64,000 nt of DNA from Hysterangium stoloniferum (taxonomy: Eukaryota; Basidiomycota; Agaricomycetes; Hysterangiales; Hysterangiaceae), in contig WHVD01000008.1 in NCBI GenBank assembly GCA_015178975.1, positions 1,054,001 to 1,118,000 of the forward strand. Reading direction: 5' to 3'. The notes under the pieces were generated by a model. The model searched no databases. It saw only the letters and a list, made by a program, of their open reading frames with translations, and was not told the origin of the DNA. Below, piece after piece: positions 22,370 to 35,882 of the stretch; position 1 is the first letter of the stretch, and the number at the start of each line of letters is the position of its first letter. A program made the position numbers and the translations under genes.

Positions 22370-24011
22370 ATGGTTGCTTCAATGCCTTCGAACGATTCTA
22401 TAGCCCCACAGCACATCGCGTCGTACGAATATTTCAATAACATCTAAGTGTCCCTAGGCTAATGTTGCATCTTAGTTTCATCCATGCGTCTTTGGAGGCT
22501 GCACTAATGGGTATGTTTGATCTGTCAACTCTTCAAACATTGAAGTAATTTGAACCTCCCTAGCTTTGTATCTTTATGATTACCTATTATGCCTTTCACA
22601 AGAGATTGAGTTAATATGGTTCGGAAAATTCCGTCTTGCGAGCGTGCTCTACTTCTCCGTACGATATTTACCGGTGGCAAAAATATTGTTCGTTTTGATG
22701 GCACATTATGAGAACCTCCCACAGGTGAGTATGCCCTTCGTGTCATGCACTCCAGAGCAATACAGACAATGCAATTAGTGAGCATGAATATTTCGGGTAA
22801 ATTTATTTTCATCGTATAGAATCGCCACTCTGCTTCAGCTGTACTGTTCTCTATTGGTTTGTGGAAATACTGGGTGTAATCGGAAGAGCAGGTATCATAA
22901 GTTAGTGTTTTGTAACTCTACACCAATAGTTTCACTAATCACTTGACAACTATAAAGCAACCATGGTCGCAAGGACTTATGCTGTATGTAATCAGAATAC
23001 AATCGTTCTCGTCGGGCTTGGGTCTCTCGGCGTCGGAGTTGTTACTCTTGGCTTTGTCAGTGCGTGCACATGGGACAATTCAATTAGCCTTACCTTGTTC
23101 CTAAGATTGAAGTATTCCACACATCGTGTACAGCTGCGCCTCAATTATACAAGACCAGTGCTCAGTGAGTGGCGTTATGGTATTTACTATATTATTTAAT
23201 TGGGAAACTTTTAGATGTGAGTTAGAGTTATGCAAGGCATATCAGATATCAACTCACATACCCATATAAGGGGCAATTATTCTTTCTGGTACGCGACTGG
23301 TCCTTGAGGCTATAGCTGTCACACTTGTGCTAGTCCAAGGTGCCTCTAATAGCGGATGCCGGAGAACACGTTTTCTATTCACACAGAATTTTTCATCATT
23401 CATATTACGTAGTGGTGTGTTTTATGCGTATATTTTAAAACATTCATGTCACTTTAACTGGCTAATTCGTTAGGTCTTTTATACTTCATGCAAGTCAAAA
23501 CTCAGCAAAGTCACTTATGTTTCTCATTCTAATCTCTGCATATGCCACAGCGCAGCACTCGGTTTGGAGTTTCTTGCGATAATATTCAATCTTGTGAGTT
23601 GTGATTTATTTCATTCATATGTTGTGTATACCCATCTAGATTATATTTCAGGACACATTAATACCGGTGTGTTTAAATTCATATATCAAAGCTATCGTGG
23701 CAGGTACGCTGACATTTACCACAGCCATTGCCCAATAACATCACTGGCGCGCTTACGTTACCGTAAGCCGCAGGAATAGAAATAATTTGTATTCAACTTC
23801 CTGACTCCATTTTCTACGCAGAATACCCGCTATCTTGGTATCTCGCTTCCTCCTGGAGTTACGGCGTATGGCGACGAACAGTACAGGCGCCACAGATCTA
23901 ACGATTGCCACCATATCTTTCAAACATATAGACCAGGAGATATTAAATGAGTTTGGAAGTACGACACTGGGCTGTGATGAAAGCACACCCTCTACAGAAA
24001 CCTGCCGTTGA
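22370..24011 (+). CDS. DUF6533 membrane protein, copy 2
   Basis: Same exon order as copy 1. The start MVASMPSNDS is at 22370; the signature LYLYDYLLCLSQEIELIW and VRYLPVAKILFVLMAH is at about 22560-22720. It is followed by VEILGVIGRAGI, ARTYAVCNQN, the 2-nt exon AT at 23215-23216, ILSGTRLVLEAIAV, LEFLAIIFNL and the C-terminal IPAILVSRFLLELR, ending TETCR at 24011. The exon near 23655-23760 is shorter than in copy 1 and may be damaged. The frame gap after the third exon is the same as in copy 1, which argues for a splice feature I have not resolved and not for a random frameshift. Function unknown; likely a plasma-membrane protein with several helices. Confidence 0.65.
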
Positions 24012-27000
24012 GATTAATTTCCCGTACATGGACTCGCTTTCTACATCGATACACCTGACCGTATTGAGATCCATATGCAAAGCGTCTAAACTCCAAGGAA
24101 GATACCAACTCAGTACGGCCGTAATCCCTCATCTCGCCAGTGGTCACCCTGGATTTTCCAAGACGCTGCCACCGAGAAACCATTGCGGTCAGGCGACATG
24201 TATTATTCTTCATGATGACGTATTCACAAGGTCGTGAGATACACCTGCGCAATGCCAAGCTTGTTTTGAATCATGATATTTCATTCGGAGAGTCGGTCCA
24301 GTCGAGATGCCTAGGTGAGGCTGTAGTGGGCCGTTAACATGGTGGACATGGCCTATACCCTGGAGTGTCTCGATCTCTCATACCCATATTCGGTGGTTTT
24401 CCTTCCGTCACAGGGGGGCACCTTAATTCATTTGCTAGTATAAACAGTAGTCCCCTTTTGTTCCTTAGTTAGTGTTATTCAGGTGATATTGTCTGATAGA
24501 TTATTCGTCACGTCTGGCTTCAGGACACAGATTCTTTCCGGATAATACACGAGACGGCCCCATCAATGTATCCTGTACCGTTTCAGGGTGCTAATAGCAC
24601 TGTTCTCTGTATGTATGAGGCGTTCAAGTTGTTAATATTTCAAATTATTGCCAGCAATGAATCCCCTCACTGGCGATCGTTAAGCGATATTATAATCATT
24701 TGTGTGATGTTTATACTTTCAATGCTAAAAGCGGCCAATATTATTAGGCGATGCACTAGGCCGCCCAATATTTGTACTTATGACCATGGAAGGCACCGGT
24801 CACTGGTGCATTGCCATTTGACAAACCTTGACCTCTGTGGAGCATATAATTTTACGAAGGCTTCTCGTACCATTCTAGTAATCGATAAGATTGCGGGACT
24901 CGGCAATACACTGATGCGCCATTCCTCTGCCTGAATCTATCATTGCCCCCACTCCCTCCTTCTGCCCCCGTAATAGAACACTATTTTCTTTATCCAAGCT
25001 CATAGTATAATTGCCTTTGCTTTATTTGGATTTCTATTTCCCCCAGATTCCTCATTATTGTGGCCCCTTGTCATTTGACTATTATTGCATAAGTTAAGAG
25101 TTTCCAACATGTACGAACCTCCGCGCTGTGTATCTTAAGGAAACCTTGACAGGTGCGGTGCACCAACTGTTTCCAACCAACTCCGGTGATGTAATAGCCG
25201 GTGATTCTACCCTGTTCGTGCTGCGAGTCCATTGAGCACAGTTCCTAACATTTCAACAAGTTAGTCTCCAAGGGCTAGACAGTTAAATATCTGGAATTTT
25301 CTAATATCGAGGGCGAGCTGCTCGCAGTACCGAGTTGTAACCCAAGAAAGGCGTCTTTTACATGAATTCACCCATATTAATAACACTTAGTCTTCATACC
25401 CCATCGGGTCTCATTCCCGACATGCTCAAGACGTAGTGTAATTATCTGACCGATTCTTTCGATTGTCACTCAACATCAGGAAAGTGGGAAGATCAGTAAG
25501 TATGCCGTCTATACTGTCTAGAGCCATCTAGGAGAGCTAGCTAGCTCGGCTAGATTCGGCTAGACACACTACTTTCGCGAGATCTCTATTTACTAGTCGG
25601 TATAAAAGCGGATCTAGGGAGTCTAGGGAGTCTAGGGAGTCTAGGGAGTCTAGGGAGTCTAGGGAGTCTAGGGAGTCTAGGGAGTCTAGGGAGTCTAGGG
25701 AGTCTAGGGAGTCTAGGGAGTCTAGGGAGTCTAGGGAGTCTAGGGAGTCTAGGGAGTCTAGGGAGTCTAGGGAGTCTAGGGAGTCTAGGGAGTCTAGGGA
25801 GTCTAGGGAGGCTAGGGAGGCTAGGGAGTCTACATAATGGGTGTAGACATTCCCAAATGCCTGATGAAAATAGCTTACCAGTGGGACTGGCTTCTCGCAA
25901 CTTGTGGTGGTGGTAAGGTTAGCGTTGTTCCGTTGCCATTTTCGGACTCGGTTCAGGATATGATGCGTATGTCAAGGCCATTACTGGCTCAGCGAGTTGT
26001 ATGTCTCCGATTCTGGACCAAAGCAGTAAGAGTAAGAAGAGATCTTTACGTTTCATAAACTTGTTTTTATGTGATTTTGCGACTCTGTGGATAGCTTCTC
26101 CAAAAACTTCATTTTCTGATATCCTGCCTTTTGTTCTCTTCCACTCTTTAAAGAAGTCATAGTTGCGAATATGGCTTCAGAAACTCGATGCATACAGGGG
26201 AAAGAATTTAACACACACAGTGCCCTCTACATTCGTTGACGAGACGTTCTCATCCTTGAAAACGGGGGAAATAATCCACCGGTTGCGTATTCTCGTTTAA
26301 CCCTGCGCTGAAGACGCCACGGGTTCCGGTGGTCGCAATTAGCTATTCATATATACAAACGTGAGTGATTTACAACACGGTTCCTGTTTTTTCTTTTTGA
26401 TGAGCAATGCTATGTTTTTCCTGAAGCAAACATTTGGTCCCGCCAGGCTCGTCGGATGAGACTATCCGAGAAGTATTTGTAGGTGACATTTAATGTGGTG
26501 GAAAAGTCCACGAAGAACACATGTACGGGTGTCTGGCTCGTCTCCTTTCTCCCGATTCCAACCTTTGGGACCTGAATAGTGGAATCATTTCAAGGGTACT
26601 ATCTCTTTCTTTGTGCCGTACCCGTATTTGGAGTTCAGGTTCGTTATTAGGGAGCGGTGATGGCGCTATCCATGAATGTTATGATATGCAGAACGTTGCA
26701 GGAAAATGAAACGGAAGAACCGGTGTGTTACGTATCATTTTGGACCCGCCGAGTATTATTCTTAATATCCAATCAGCATCCCGATACCGGAGTCTCCGCT
26801 GAAGAAACTCAAGGATGATGACTTTGAGCCTAAGAAAGGATTGGAAAATTTTTTATGCAACAGCGCCCAGTTTTATTCTCCGATTTGGTGATAGCGAAGC
26901 CTTTGCAGCTCTTCAGACGTCAAATGTTACTATACATATCACGAGGGTAAATTCAGGCGGTTTATAAAAGTCATCCAACAGCGAATGAACGAATATACTG

Positions 27001-28885
27001 TTTATTTGATGTAAATATGTTGGAGACTATGTTGAACTTGATTGAGTCCCGGGGTGACCATGACAGTTAATCGAATCTCTGCTATGACCATTTCAGCCTC
27101 GAATATATACCCGAAAACCAATCAGATGGGCTCATGGGTATAGATCGCCTCTCGGCTGAGAGTTGAAGGCCATCTTTGACATACTTTCTTATTAGTGCCA
27201 TAGAGTTGAAATTTTCTTCCGTCTTAGACCGAATAATATCTTGTGTTTCCTGTGCCAATTTCGCCTTGTTGATTCATATCAGTTATGTGCGGCTGTGACT
27301 TGTACTTTCCACCGTTCCATAACCAACATCCATCCGGTCGTGGGACAATATAACCTGTCATCTTGCAAAGAGCCGCCGTTCAAACCTGACTGTCCCTTGG
27401 TCTCATGAGAAGTTGATCTTATTTTAAGTTGCTTCTAACTTGTTTGGGATGTGCTCCGATAAATATCGCCTCTTGATACGGACCTCATTCCGCAGTCTTC
27501 ATTGCATACATCATATTGAACGTTAGAGCATGTCACTGTGGAATGCAAAATTTCACGCACCGCCATTGTCTCAATATTCGTCGTCGTCGTCTCAAGAGCG
27601 TTCCAAGCTTATGCAGGGCACTGCCCTTCGTGCTGTCAGTCAATAAGATTCACTAGACGATTGGGCCGGACGAGCCCTCCAATGTAGTGATCACATGTCG
27701 ATATCAACTTGACAGTGCTTATCTTTAGACTCTGTGGCTGAACAGGGGCAGCAGTTTTATGAAATTCCCCACGCCTTCCGTCTTTAATTTAGCGCTCGCC
27801 CCTTACCTCTTGTATTAAACTCTGAGGGGTTGGTTGGTGTGGGATTTGGTGGGATCGGGTGATGGTGGCAATTGCGACAATAATAACAAGGGTGTCATTG
27901 CGCCGGGATGTCAGTGCACTTCAGTCTCTGTACAGACTTTCATATTACATGTGTTAACGACGAGAGCTGCGAAGCGCAAAGCTCCTTACCTTTGTCACTA
28001 TTCCCAAGACTTAAAGACATATTAATACGTTGTAATAATAAAAATTCCCTCTGTATAATCTAGAAGGATAGCATTAGGTATCTTATTGGATTTACGCCGA
28101 TGATGGTATCTTTCACAACCATCAAGATCTGCCATTTCAAAGATCTTTTGAAACAAGTAATCATTACATAGTCGCCAACAGAATAGACAATTATTCTATT
28201 ATCCACTCAGTTTCTCTTCGACGAAAAAAAGTAGTCCTCAAACGAGTAGTGTTAGTACGTGTTTCGGTGATTTCGGTGAGCGGACCTCTTGGCTGTATTG
28301 AATTTACGTATGGTAAGCCTGGTCATCCCCCCTTCTGCCAGATGATAATGTTCATTAAGTTCATTTGCTTTACTGTCACAGCATACTTTGAGTTCTTGTG
28401 TGACAAGACCAGCGCTGCTGCAATGTTACGGACGATGCATCTACGATAAATTGAAACGTCATCAAGCAGTATTTATCAAGACTCCCGATGTCGGTCATTT
28501 TTTCTGAGAAGGAGTCTACTATCTAGTATTCCCGCAAGTTCTCTAGTTCCGTATCGAAGAACTCTGGCTAAATTCTCATAGCGTTGGCGGCACAAGCGTC
28601 AGGCTTCCGGATATGGCTCCTGCAAACTCCGGCGGCGTCGTCTCCGCTTATCTAGATATGACTAACGAACCATAGACCCCACAGCAGTCTCTACTGTGTG
28701 AGCGGAAGGCCCCGGCTTTACACTTCCTCTTCAGACACTGTCATATGTCCTTCTTGGGAATTGAGGTTCAATGGCAGGCACTGCATGGACGCCCATGAGG
28801 CTGAATTCTATCTCCGTATAGTTAGTAAGTCATCTAGTACAATGTGTGTTCACCCTACCTTTCTTTCTACTCCATCGTTGTTTCA
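24012..28885. other. Inter-copy DNA of the DUF6533 array
   Basis: No recognisable gene. The plus frame 24566-24934 (122 codons) is open and contains a hydrophobic stretch, but I do not recognise it. The stretch contains the 9-bp minisatellite (25613-25832) and the fragment 25880-26060 related to 20680-20890. From about 28050 blocks shared with 21690-22360 show the start of the third duplicated unit. Confidence 0.4.
25613..25832. repeat. 9-bp minisatellite, about 24 units
   Basis: Near-perfect tandem copies of GGGAGTCTA, with two GGCTA variants at the right end. Because the unit is a multiple of three, it produces a spurious long frame on the minus strand. A TATAAAAG motif lies just upstream at about 25600. 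Confidence 0.95.
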
Positions 28886-30526
28886 ATGCTCACCAGCGAT
28901 GCCATAATTCAAGAGCATGTTGCATCGTAAGAAATATTTCATATAATGCCATAGTATGTCTAGACTAATACGTGTGTCAGTTACATCCATGCATGTTTGG
29001 AGGCTGCACTACTTGGTACATTGGGATCTGTAACTCCCCAATATTTGAAGTAATGTTAACCTAAACCTTCCTAGCTCTGTATCTCTTTGATTATCTATTA
29101 TGCCTTTCACGAGAGATTGAGCTGATGTGGCTGGGAAAATTTCGTCTTTCGACTGTACTTTATTTCACTGTGCGATATTTACCGGTGGCGAAAATCTTGT
29201 TTGTGATAGCACGTCCTGATAACCTCCAACAGGTGAGTGACCCTTCATTTGATGCATACTACAGTAAGTCTGACGCTGGAATAAGTGAGAATCTTAATCT
29301 GGAGTAGCTTTTATCATACATTTTAGAACTATTATTCTACTTAGCTGTACTTTTCTTTATCGTTTGGTGGAACTACTGGGTGTAATAGCAAGAGCAGGTA
29401 TCATAGGTTAGTCTGTTACGAAACCACATCGTATAATGTAACTGATCACTAACAACTAAAGCGACACTGCTCGGAAGAACTTATGCTGTATGGAATCGGA
29501 ATAAAATGACTCTTGTAATACTTGGAGCTCTCGGTATGGGCGTCGTTACCATTGGCGTTGTGAGTACCTCTCAGGATACGCACATGGCGTTATAACTAGC
29601 CTCATTCCGTTGCGCAGATTGAAACACTCCATACATCTTGTGTACCCGCACCTCGATTGTTTAAGTCCAGTCCTGAGTAAGTGGCATCAAAATACCTACC
29701 ATACTCATTTAATTGCGAGACTTCTAGATGTGAGTCAGTCCTACAAGGCAAAGGATCTCACTGACATACCCATCACAAGGGGGTATTGTTACTTCTAGTA
29801 CACGACTGGTTCTTGAAGCCACAGCCATCATACTCTCTCTAGTCAGAAGTCACTCTGAGTTCCAGCTACAGAGATCGCGTCTTCTGTTTACACAGAATTT
29901 TTCATCATTCATATTGCGGAGCGGTGAGTGTTCTAGGAATCCTTTTCACATCAATTCCACCTGATTAATCCACTCGTTAGGTCTTTTGTACTTCATGTCA
30001 GTCATCGATCAGACAACTCCTGTGTATTCCTTTCTCACCTTTAGATCCCACAGAGCGGCGTTCATTTTGGAGTTTCTTACAATAATTTTCAATATTGTGA
30101 GTTATATTTCTGAACAACACACCTATGTTTACTTATCTGGTCGATTTTTTAGAAAGGATTAGTTCCGGTATGTTTAAACTTATATACCGAAGACGGGCAG
30201 CACGTTGACTTCTAGCATAGGCCTGGCTCAACAACGTCACCAACGCCCTTCCCCTACCGTACGCGCGTATAAGTAATCTATGGCAACGTTCCTGATATCA
30301 TTCTCTACACAGAATACCAGCTATCTTAATATCACGCTTCCTCTTGGAATTGCGAAGTATGGCAACGAATAGCACATACAATACACACCTATCGAATATC
30401 ACCATATCTTTTGCGGATATAGATCGCCAAATATCAGATGATTTTGGAGGTACAACACTGGGATATGACGAACTTTATGAAACATATCCTCTAGAGGAAC
30501 TTGTTGGGAACAATTTCAGCAAATAG
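28886..30526 (+). CDS. DUF6533 membrane protein, copy 3
   Basis: Third tandem paralogue. The ATG used by copies 1 and 2 is ATC here, so translation probably begins at the next in-frame Met (MLTSDAIIQEH, 28886). The first donor is the stronger GTAAGA. Signature LYLFDYLLCLSREIELMW and VRYLPVAKILFV, then VELLGVIARAGI, RTYAVWNRNK, the 2-nt exon AT at 29728-29729, TSTRLVLEA and IPAILISRFLLELR. It has a longer tail than the others, ending VGNNFSK at 30526. The exon after the third intron is one base shorter than in copies 1 and 2, so either the splice site differs or this copy carries a frameshift. Confidence 0.6.
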
Positions 30527-33433
30527 ACTCACCTCACTAATCGGCATTCCTAACAAACAACCATCTTTAGATTCCAGTAGGCTAACACGGAACAATTTTG
30601 ATAAGCTGAAATAGCATGGAAAATAAGGTTCTGGTTATGTCTCCTTAGGGCCTGTGTCCACTATTCAAATATAGCGATTTATCCGATTTATCTTCTTCAG
30701 AAAGCCTACTAAAACCGCACCAACTTTGCAACTCCGAAGTTTCGCAAAACGTTGCTACCGACAGACTGGTAAAGGCAGATGACAGCCATTCTTTCTGGTT
30801 ATGATGCGCAATTGTGAGATATCCCGGACGGTGCCCAATTTTTATTGTTGAGTCACCACGCCTCATTCTCAGTGTCAGAACTTGATACTTGTGTAACTTT
30901 CGGCTCGTTTATTAGAGTCCGAGTACGGCATTGTTTAAGATAGCCTCACGAAATGTATCGTCACGTCATATACCTTTTGGTAATACACGCACGTAATGTG
31001 ACTGTCTGACTCTGGCTGAGACACCCCTGGCTGTTTCGTGTATTCTTGGATGGTGAGCGTGTCACCGGAGGTTTCGGGGTGCGATGGTCAATTTCCGTAC
31101 CTAGCCGGAGCGGGCCTCTGAGCCCGGGCGGCGCGATATGTCGCACCAGAAGGCCATGACGGCGTCACAGGCACACAGTTATTATACGCACGACACGTAG
31201 GTGTAGTTCAACTAAAAATGTAGTTTTGTATTTGAAATTTGCTCTCGCCTGTTGTTTTATGATTCATTGCAACGAAACAATTGGGGTGGCTTGAATTTCG
31301 CTACCTGCATATCCCATTTTGGTAGATACAATTGCTGTATGCGTTCCCAGAGTCCTCACTACTTCACACTATTTCAAAAATAAATATAAAAGACTAATAT
31401 ATATATATCTTGCTACTTATATGTGCGGAAGAAATGAAGTCCATTCTACATTCACATATGTTTTGAAGGATAGTGATCTAAGTGAGTAACGGTCTCCACT
31501 TGCAAGTAGACCGAGTCGTGCTAAGATATGAACCGGGACAGCAGCCTATAACATTGTAAAAGAAAACTTGACAAGTCATCTCCAGGGGTTCTCATATAGT
31601 GCAACATCGAACACGCTTCCTAATACAAATAAAGAAGAGAAAAGGTCCGGGATGATAGTTACCAATAGGGAGCAATCAAGCTTAAAGAGTTTCTCTGCGT
31701 GGGTTTGGAAAGTGTGAAACCAACCGATGCAAGGAATTGCCCAATTACTGTTCCGAAAGCTGGTGAGAGGGAAAGTCGATTTCTGGAAGATCACCTCATT
31801 AACATGAAAAGGCGTAGAATGAAGGAACCCGGATCCACTCATTTTTTATTCCATCAAGTCAGCGAGTTGATGGAAAGTGGAATCAAAATGGCCACGAGCG
31901 CAGAAATCGGCCAACAGAATAAGATGGTACATGGGAGCTTTATATCACAATCCTGCATCAATAAGGCAAATGGGGTCACCCAATTGGCTCCAACCAATTT
32001 TAAGAAATGTCGTCCACGATATCTCTAGAAAACATGATGTCGGCTATTTCCTGGTTACTACAGAAGTTAGCCGTCTACCAGTATGTGAGGGTTGATAGGA
32101 TCTATGCGTGTTTCAACCATATGAACCGGCTTCCTTCGGAATGGTGGGAAATTCCATTTTTCCCTTTGCGAGGAACTCCACGAAGCATTCAAGACATAGT
32201 GTACCTCTGGCATCTTTTCCTTCGAAGAGCACAACCTCTCCCATTGCCCATCTGAAATAAATGACCCTGGGCCATCGTCCATCCTAAATCTGTCTCATCA
32301 CAATCTGTACGAGAATATGGATTGACAGGAGAACCGATATTTTCTTCCCAGACGTCTGGCACTGGTCCACTTTATCAATATAACTAACTCAGGGGTGATG
32401 ATCGCCTGAATATGAGTTCCAGCCCTCTCAACATGACGTCCACCACACATCACCAGGCTCTTGCGTAGTCAGAAGAGAATGCGAGGTGGTGGCAAGGCAG
32501 CTCCATATTATATCCCAAACAGTTTGTTCATCGGAACATATACATGCTTGAAACAGGACACTTTCCTCGTTTGGAATAAGTGTCAGAGGAGCATATGGAT
32601 ATATGAGCAGAGAAAAGGCAATGCAAAACCTAATACGGTCGTAACAGTCACCTTCTGGTCGCAGCTAAACACCGCCCGCCCCACCAACCAACGCTGCCGA
32701 CCGCCCGTACTCGGCATTCTTGTCACAGCAATAAGCCGTTCCTAGCACTCTGCGGGAACACACCTCTGCCCATCAATAAACCGTGCCTGTCGCAACTTTA
32801 GATATCTCCAGACCGATTTCTTTTACAGATAGCTCAAAATGTCTTAAAATATCCAAACTACTGATAAATTAACTATATTTGTCCCCAAATCCTCTATGCC
32901 ACAATAGGCTATATATTGGGTCGGACAAAAGTCACTTTTGTCCGGGTTCTTTCAGGAACAGAAGTTTTTCTTTGCATGTCACATGATTATGACTCCCTTA
33001 TTTTGTTCGCCTTCTCTTCGTCTCTGTTCCTTCACCTCTCACAGCATGCTTGCAGCATCTGTAGCTACTACTTTTATTTCCCACCCACCATCCCTTTCAC
33101 ATTCTACATAGATACATTTTTGTAATTTCTTGGCCTCATGTAGCTGCCCGTGTGTGCTGCCACAGGTGATCATTCCCCACCTACTAGTGCAGCTGGTAAA
33201 CAACATGACATTTCACCAAACTGTTGTGACAAACAGATTCGAAATCAGTCTGGGGGTTGTGTTGACCAGTCCAACACAGTGATATGGCTCTTGCAAGTAT
33301 TGGATACTGTACACTTACTAACACCAAGCTTTTTTTGATTTGCCTTGTAGAATAGCCAGAAGAGAGGAGGGAAATGATGCTCCCATGTATAGCAGTGGAT
33401 ATACATTTGGCTTCATAGTGGTTAGGTGATGGA
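30527..33433. other. No recognised gene
   Basis: Overlapping frames of 60-110 codons occur at 31576-32282 on both strands. None shows a domain I can name and none has convincing splice continuity. A 21-bp palindrome (GGACAAAAGT around a central C) lies at about 32923-32943 beside an AT-rich TATATA stretch. CpG becomes rare from about 33100, marking the start of the LTR nest. Confidence 0.4.
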
Positions 33434-34035
33434 TGTTAAGCTCAGGGCTTATGGGTAGGTATCTGAGGAAAACCTGCAGATGTTCTGGGAAGAGGTAGGA
33501 CTTGGCTTCAGCTTATGTGCTGTGCCCTCACACAATTGTCAAGTCCAATTTCAGATAGGAGGACACAGGGAACCCATGGAGTCTAGGAATATGCAAAGGG
33601 GTAGAGATGGGAAACCTGGGGCTCCAAGAATTTGTTATGTCTAAGTCAGAGGGCCTGTGGGTTCTGGGAATATGCTGGTGTAAAGTTACTAGGACAACTA
33701 GATAGAATAATAGGTTGGTGCTAAGTTGATTTTCTGATCAGATTGTCAGTAGAAACATATGCTAGACTATATAGAACTAAAGATTATTGCACTACTAATC
33801 CAGTGAGATAAAAAGGCAAAATGGGTGAACAAAAAACAAGGCAGGGTTGACCATACTAAGAACAACATAGGAGGCATAATAAAACAGATGTCAAACAGGG
33901 ATTGGGGCAAAAATCTTCAAGCATCTAAGAGGTCTAGGATATTTGGTTGGAGTCTGGTTAGTAGGTCATTCTGTAAAAAGAAATAAGTGCTTATGGGGTG
34001 GGATCTGGAACCCAGCAGGTTTCCCAGTCCTAACA
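33434..34035 (+). mobile_element. Solo LTR, family B
   Basis: 602 bp from TGTTAAGCTCAGG to CAGTCCTAACA, flanked by the perfect 5-bp duplication ATGGA (33429-33433 and 34036-34040). Contains CTTGGCTTCAGCTTAT at 33501-33516. CpG-poor. Confidence 0.9.
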
Positions 34036-34236
34036 ATGGATAGGACATGAACTGAACCACTATATATACTGATTGAACAATAATGATGTCGTAGGTATCC
34101 ATGATAACCAACATCAACATTATATTCATACCACATCACATCATTGTTACATCATAATATGTCATTGCACATGCATGTTTTCTACCTGTGCTTTCCTCAT
34201 GTTAGAACTGGGAAACTTGCCAAGCTGTGGGCCCCA

Positions 34237-35282
34237 TGTAATGAAATATGCTCAGTCGATATGATAGTATACTTCAACTATATTTGTTACCTGTAATGAA
34301 ATATGCTATGGTACATTTTGTGAGCTAAGAGAAAAGAAACAAGATGATTATGACATACCTCAGTCAATACGATAGTATACTTCGACTGAGTGTTACGACC
34401 GTGTCGCAACCCTATCGGTCCCGAGGTTATCACCACTTATCAACGTTTCAAGTCACAATCTCGGAAACCATCGGCCCCGAAGCTGACATATGTTTTCGCG
34501 AAGATCAAACTCCGTTTACGCCCACGTCAAAATAACTTGTATTGTCTGGTCAAACTTTTGATACATCCCTTTTATTATGTTGATCCGTTCAATCTTATGT
34601 TTCACATATGTCTATCTATACTTGTAGTCCTTGAACTATTTCCTTTTATCATAATCCCACTCTCGGTTATCATCGGCCTCCAAACTAATCATAAACTTCC
34701 CGTTCCTAGTCAAGCTTATTGTTAATGCCATTTTCCGCCCTTCTCCCCATTAGTATTTTCTAGACACCTGTTACTTGTATATGAACCCACTGTAGTTGTA
34801 GTTACTAGGCAATCAGAATATCGACTCAGAAGACCCTCATACGTCTGTAACAGTCCCATACTAAGAACCCCCCCATCCGCCTTTGCGTGCGCTCGCCCAC
34901 TCCCGGCCCCGACCCCTTGGCCCGACGCTCGACTTGTCCTTTGGTTCTGATCGGTATCTCGCCGAAAGGAGCTCTTTAGGATTAGTCTTCGCCCACCCAA
35001 AATCTAAGGACACCCTACGGATATTTGCGAGGGTGCAGCACATAAGCTGAAGCCAAGTCCTTCCGATCAGTCCCTGTCAGCCACCGACATTAGTCAGTTT
35101 TCAGTTCTTAACACTGAGGTATGAAGCTACAAATTCTGTACTTAAATATCAATGTGACCATGTCACATTTGTATATGTGTCTAAGGTACCGTTCCACTTG
35201 GTATGGCCATGTAGGCTTGACGTAGACTTGTGCGCTAGGTGTAAGCTTGACACAGACTTGGGCGCTTGAGCCTATTTCAACA
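34237..35282. mobile_element. Solo LTR G, itself split by LTR C
   Basis: Begins TGTAATGAAATATG and ends CCTATTTCAACA, with the duplication CCCCA at 34232-34236 and 35283-35287. Its own sequence is 34237-34390 plus 35119-35282, about 318 bp. TGTAATGAAATATGCT is repeated at 34237 and about 34292. Confidence 0.75.
34391..35113 (-). mobile_element. Solo LTR C (family D), reverse orientation
   Basis: 723 bp from TGTTACGACCGTGTCG to TTTTCAGTTCTTAACA; perfect duplication CTGAG at 34386-34390 and 35114-35118. Inserted inside LTR G. Carries the shared block as ATAAGCTGAAGCCAAG at 35042-35057. CpG-rich, so a recent insertion. Confidence 0.92.
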
Positions 35283-35403
35283 CCCCACCCCATAAGCACT
35301 TACATATCTCTCTTGTTCTCAGACAATCCATCACCCAGACTCCATCCAGACATCCCAGGTCCTCTAGATGCTTGAAGACCCCTTGTCCCAATCTGTCCCT
35401 AAG

Positions 35404-35834
35404 TGTCACAACCATCACAAGTCACAATATTGTCACAAACATTCAAAGGTAATATTCGACAACTCTTTGACTCATTGAATTTGACTCGACAAACCTGAAC
35501 ATTATTCGACAACATCGAATCTCTTTCGACATGTCTCATTTTGATGTCACAAATGATTTCATTATTAGATCATAATATAGTCATAACGATACGAAGAAAA
35601 GCATAAAAGGGCCACAAAAGGAACAAGGGAAGTCAGTTGAAATATCTGTAAATTAGTAATATTAATAATCTAACTTGTCGTAACTTCTTTGACAAATACT
35701 TCTGTGAGTCCTCGTGACTGGTAATAGCCTCTTACTTCATCGACAGGGCGAATATATACTTCATCAAACAAGGCTTTCAAGTTCAATCAATAGAATATTA
35801 TTCAACTTAATTGAAGAATAATTGATTCGTGACA
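35404..35834 (+). mobile_element. Solo LTR E, a different family
   Basis: 431 bp from TGTCACAACCATC to TTGATTCGTGACA; perfect duplication CTAAG at 35399-35403 and 35835-35839. Lacks the CTTGGCTTCAGCTTAT block. Contains CATAAAAGGG, a possible TATA box, near 35606. Confidence 0.88.
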
Positions 35835-35882
35835 CTAAGCCTGTATGACATCCATCCATCCATTTGTGTATTATATCCCCTG

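Noticed and set aside
25586-25900. Minus-strand frame encoding a repeated arginine-leucine-proline tract
   Set aside because: Artifact of the 9-bp GGGAGTCTA minisatellite.
31576-32282. Overlapping frames on both strands that might be a gene
   Set aside because: No domain recognised, no consistent splice sites, and neither strand is clearly favoured.
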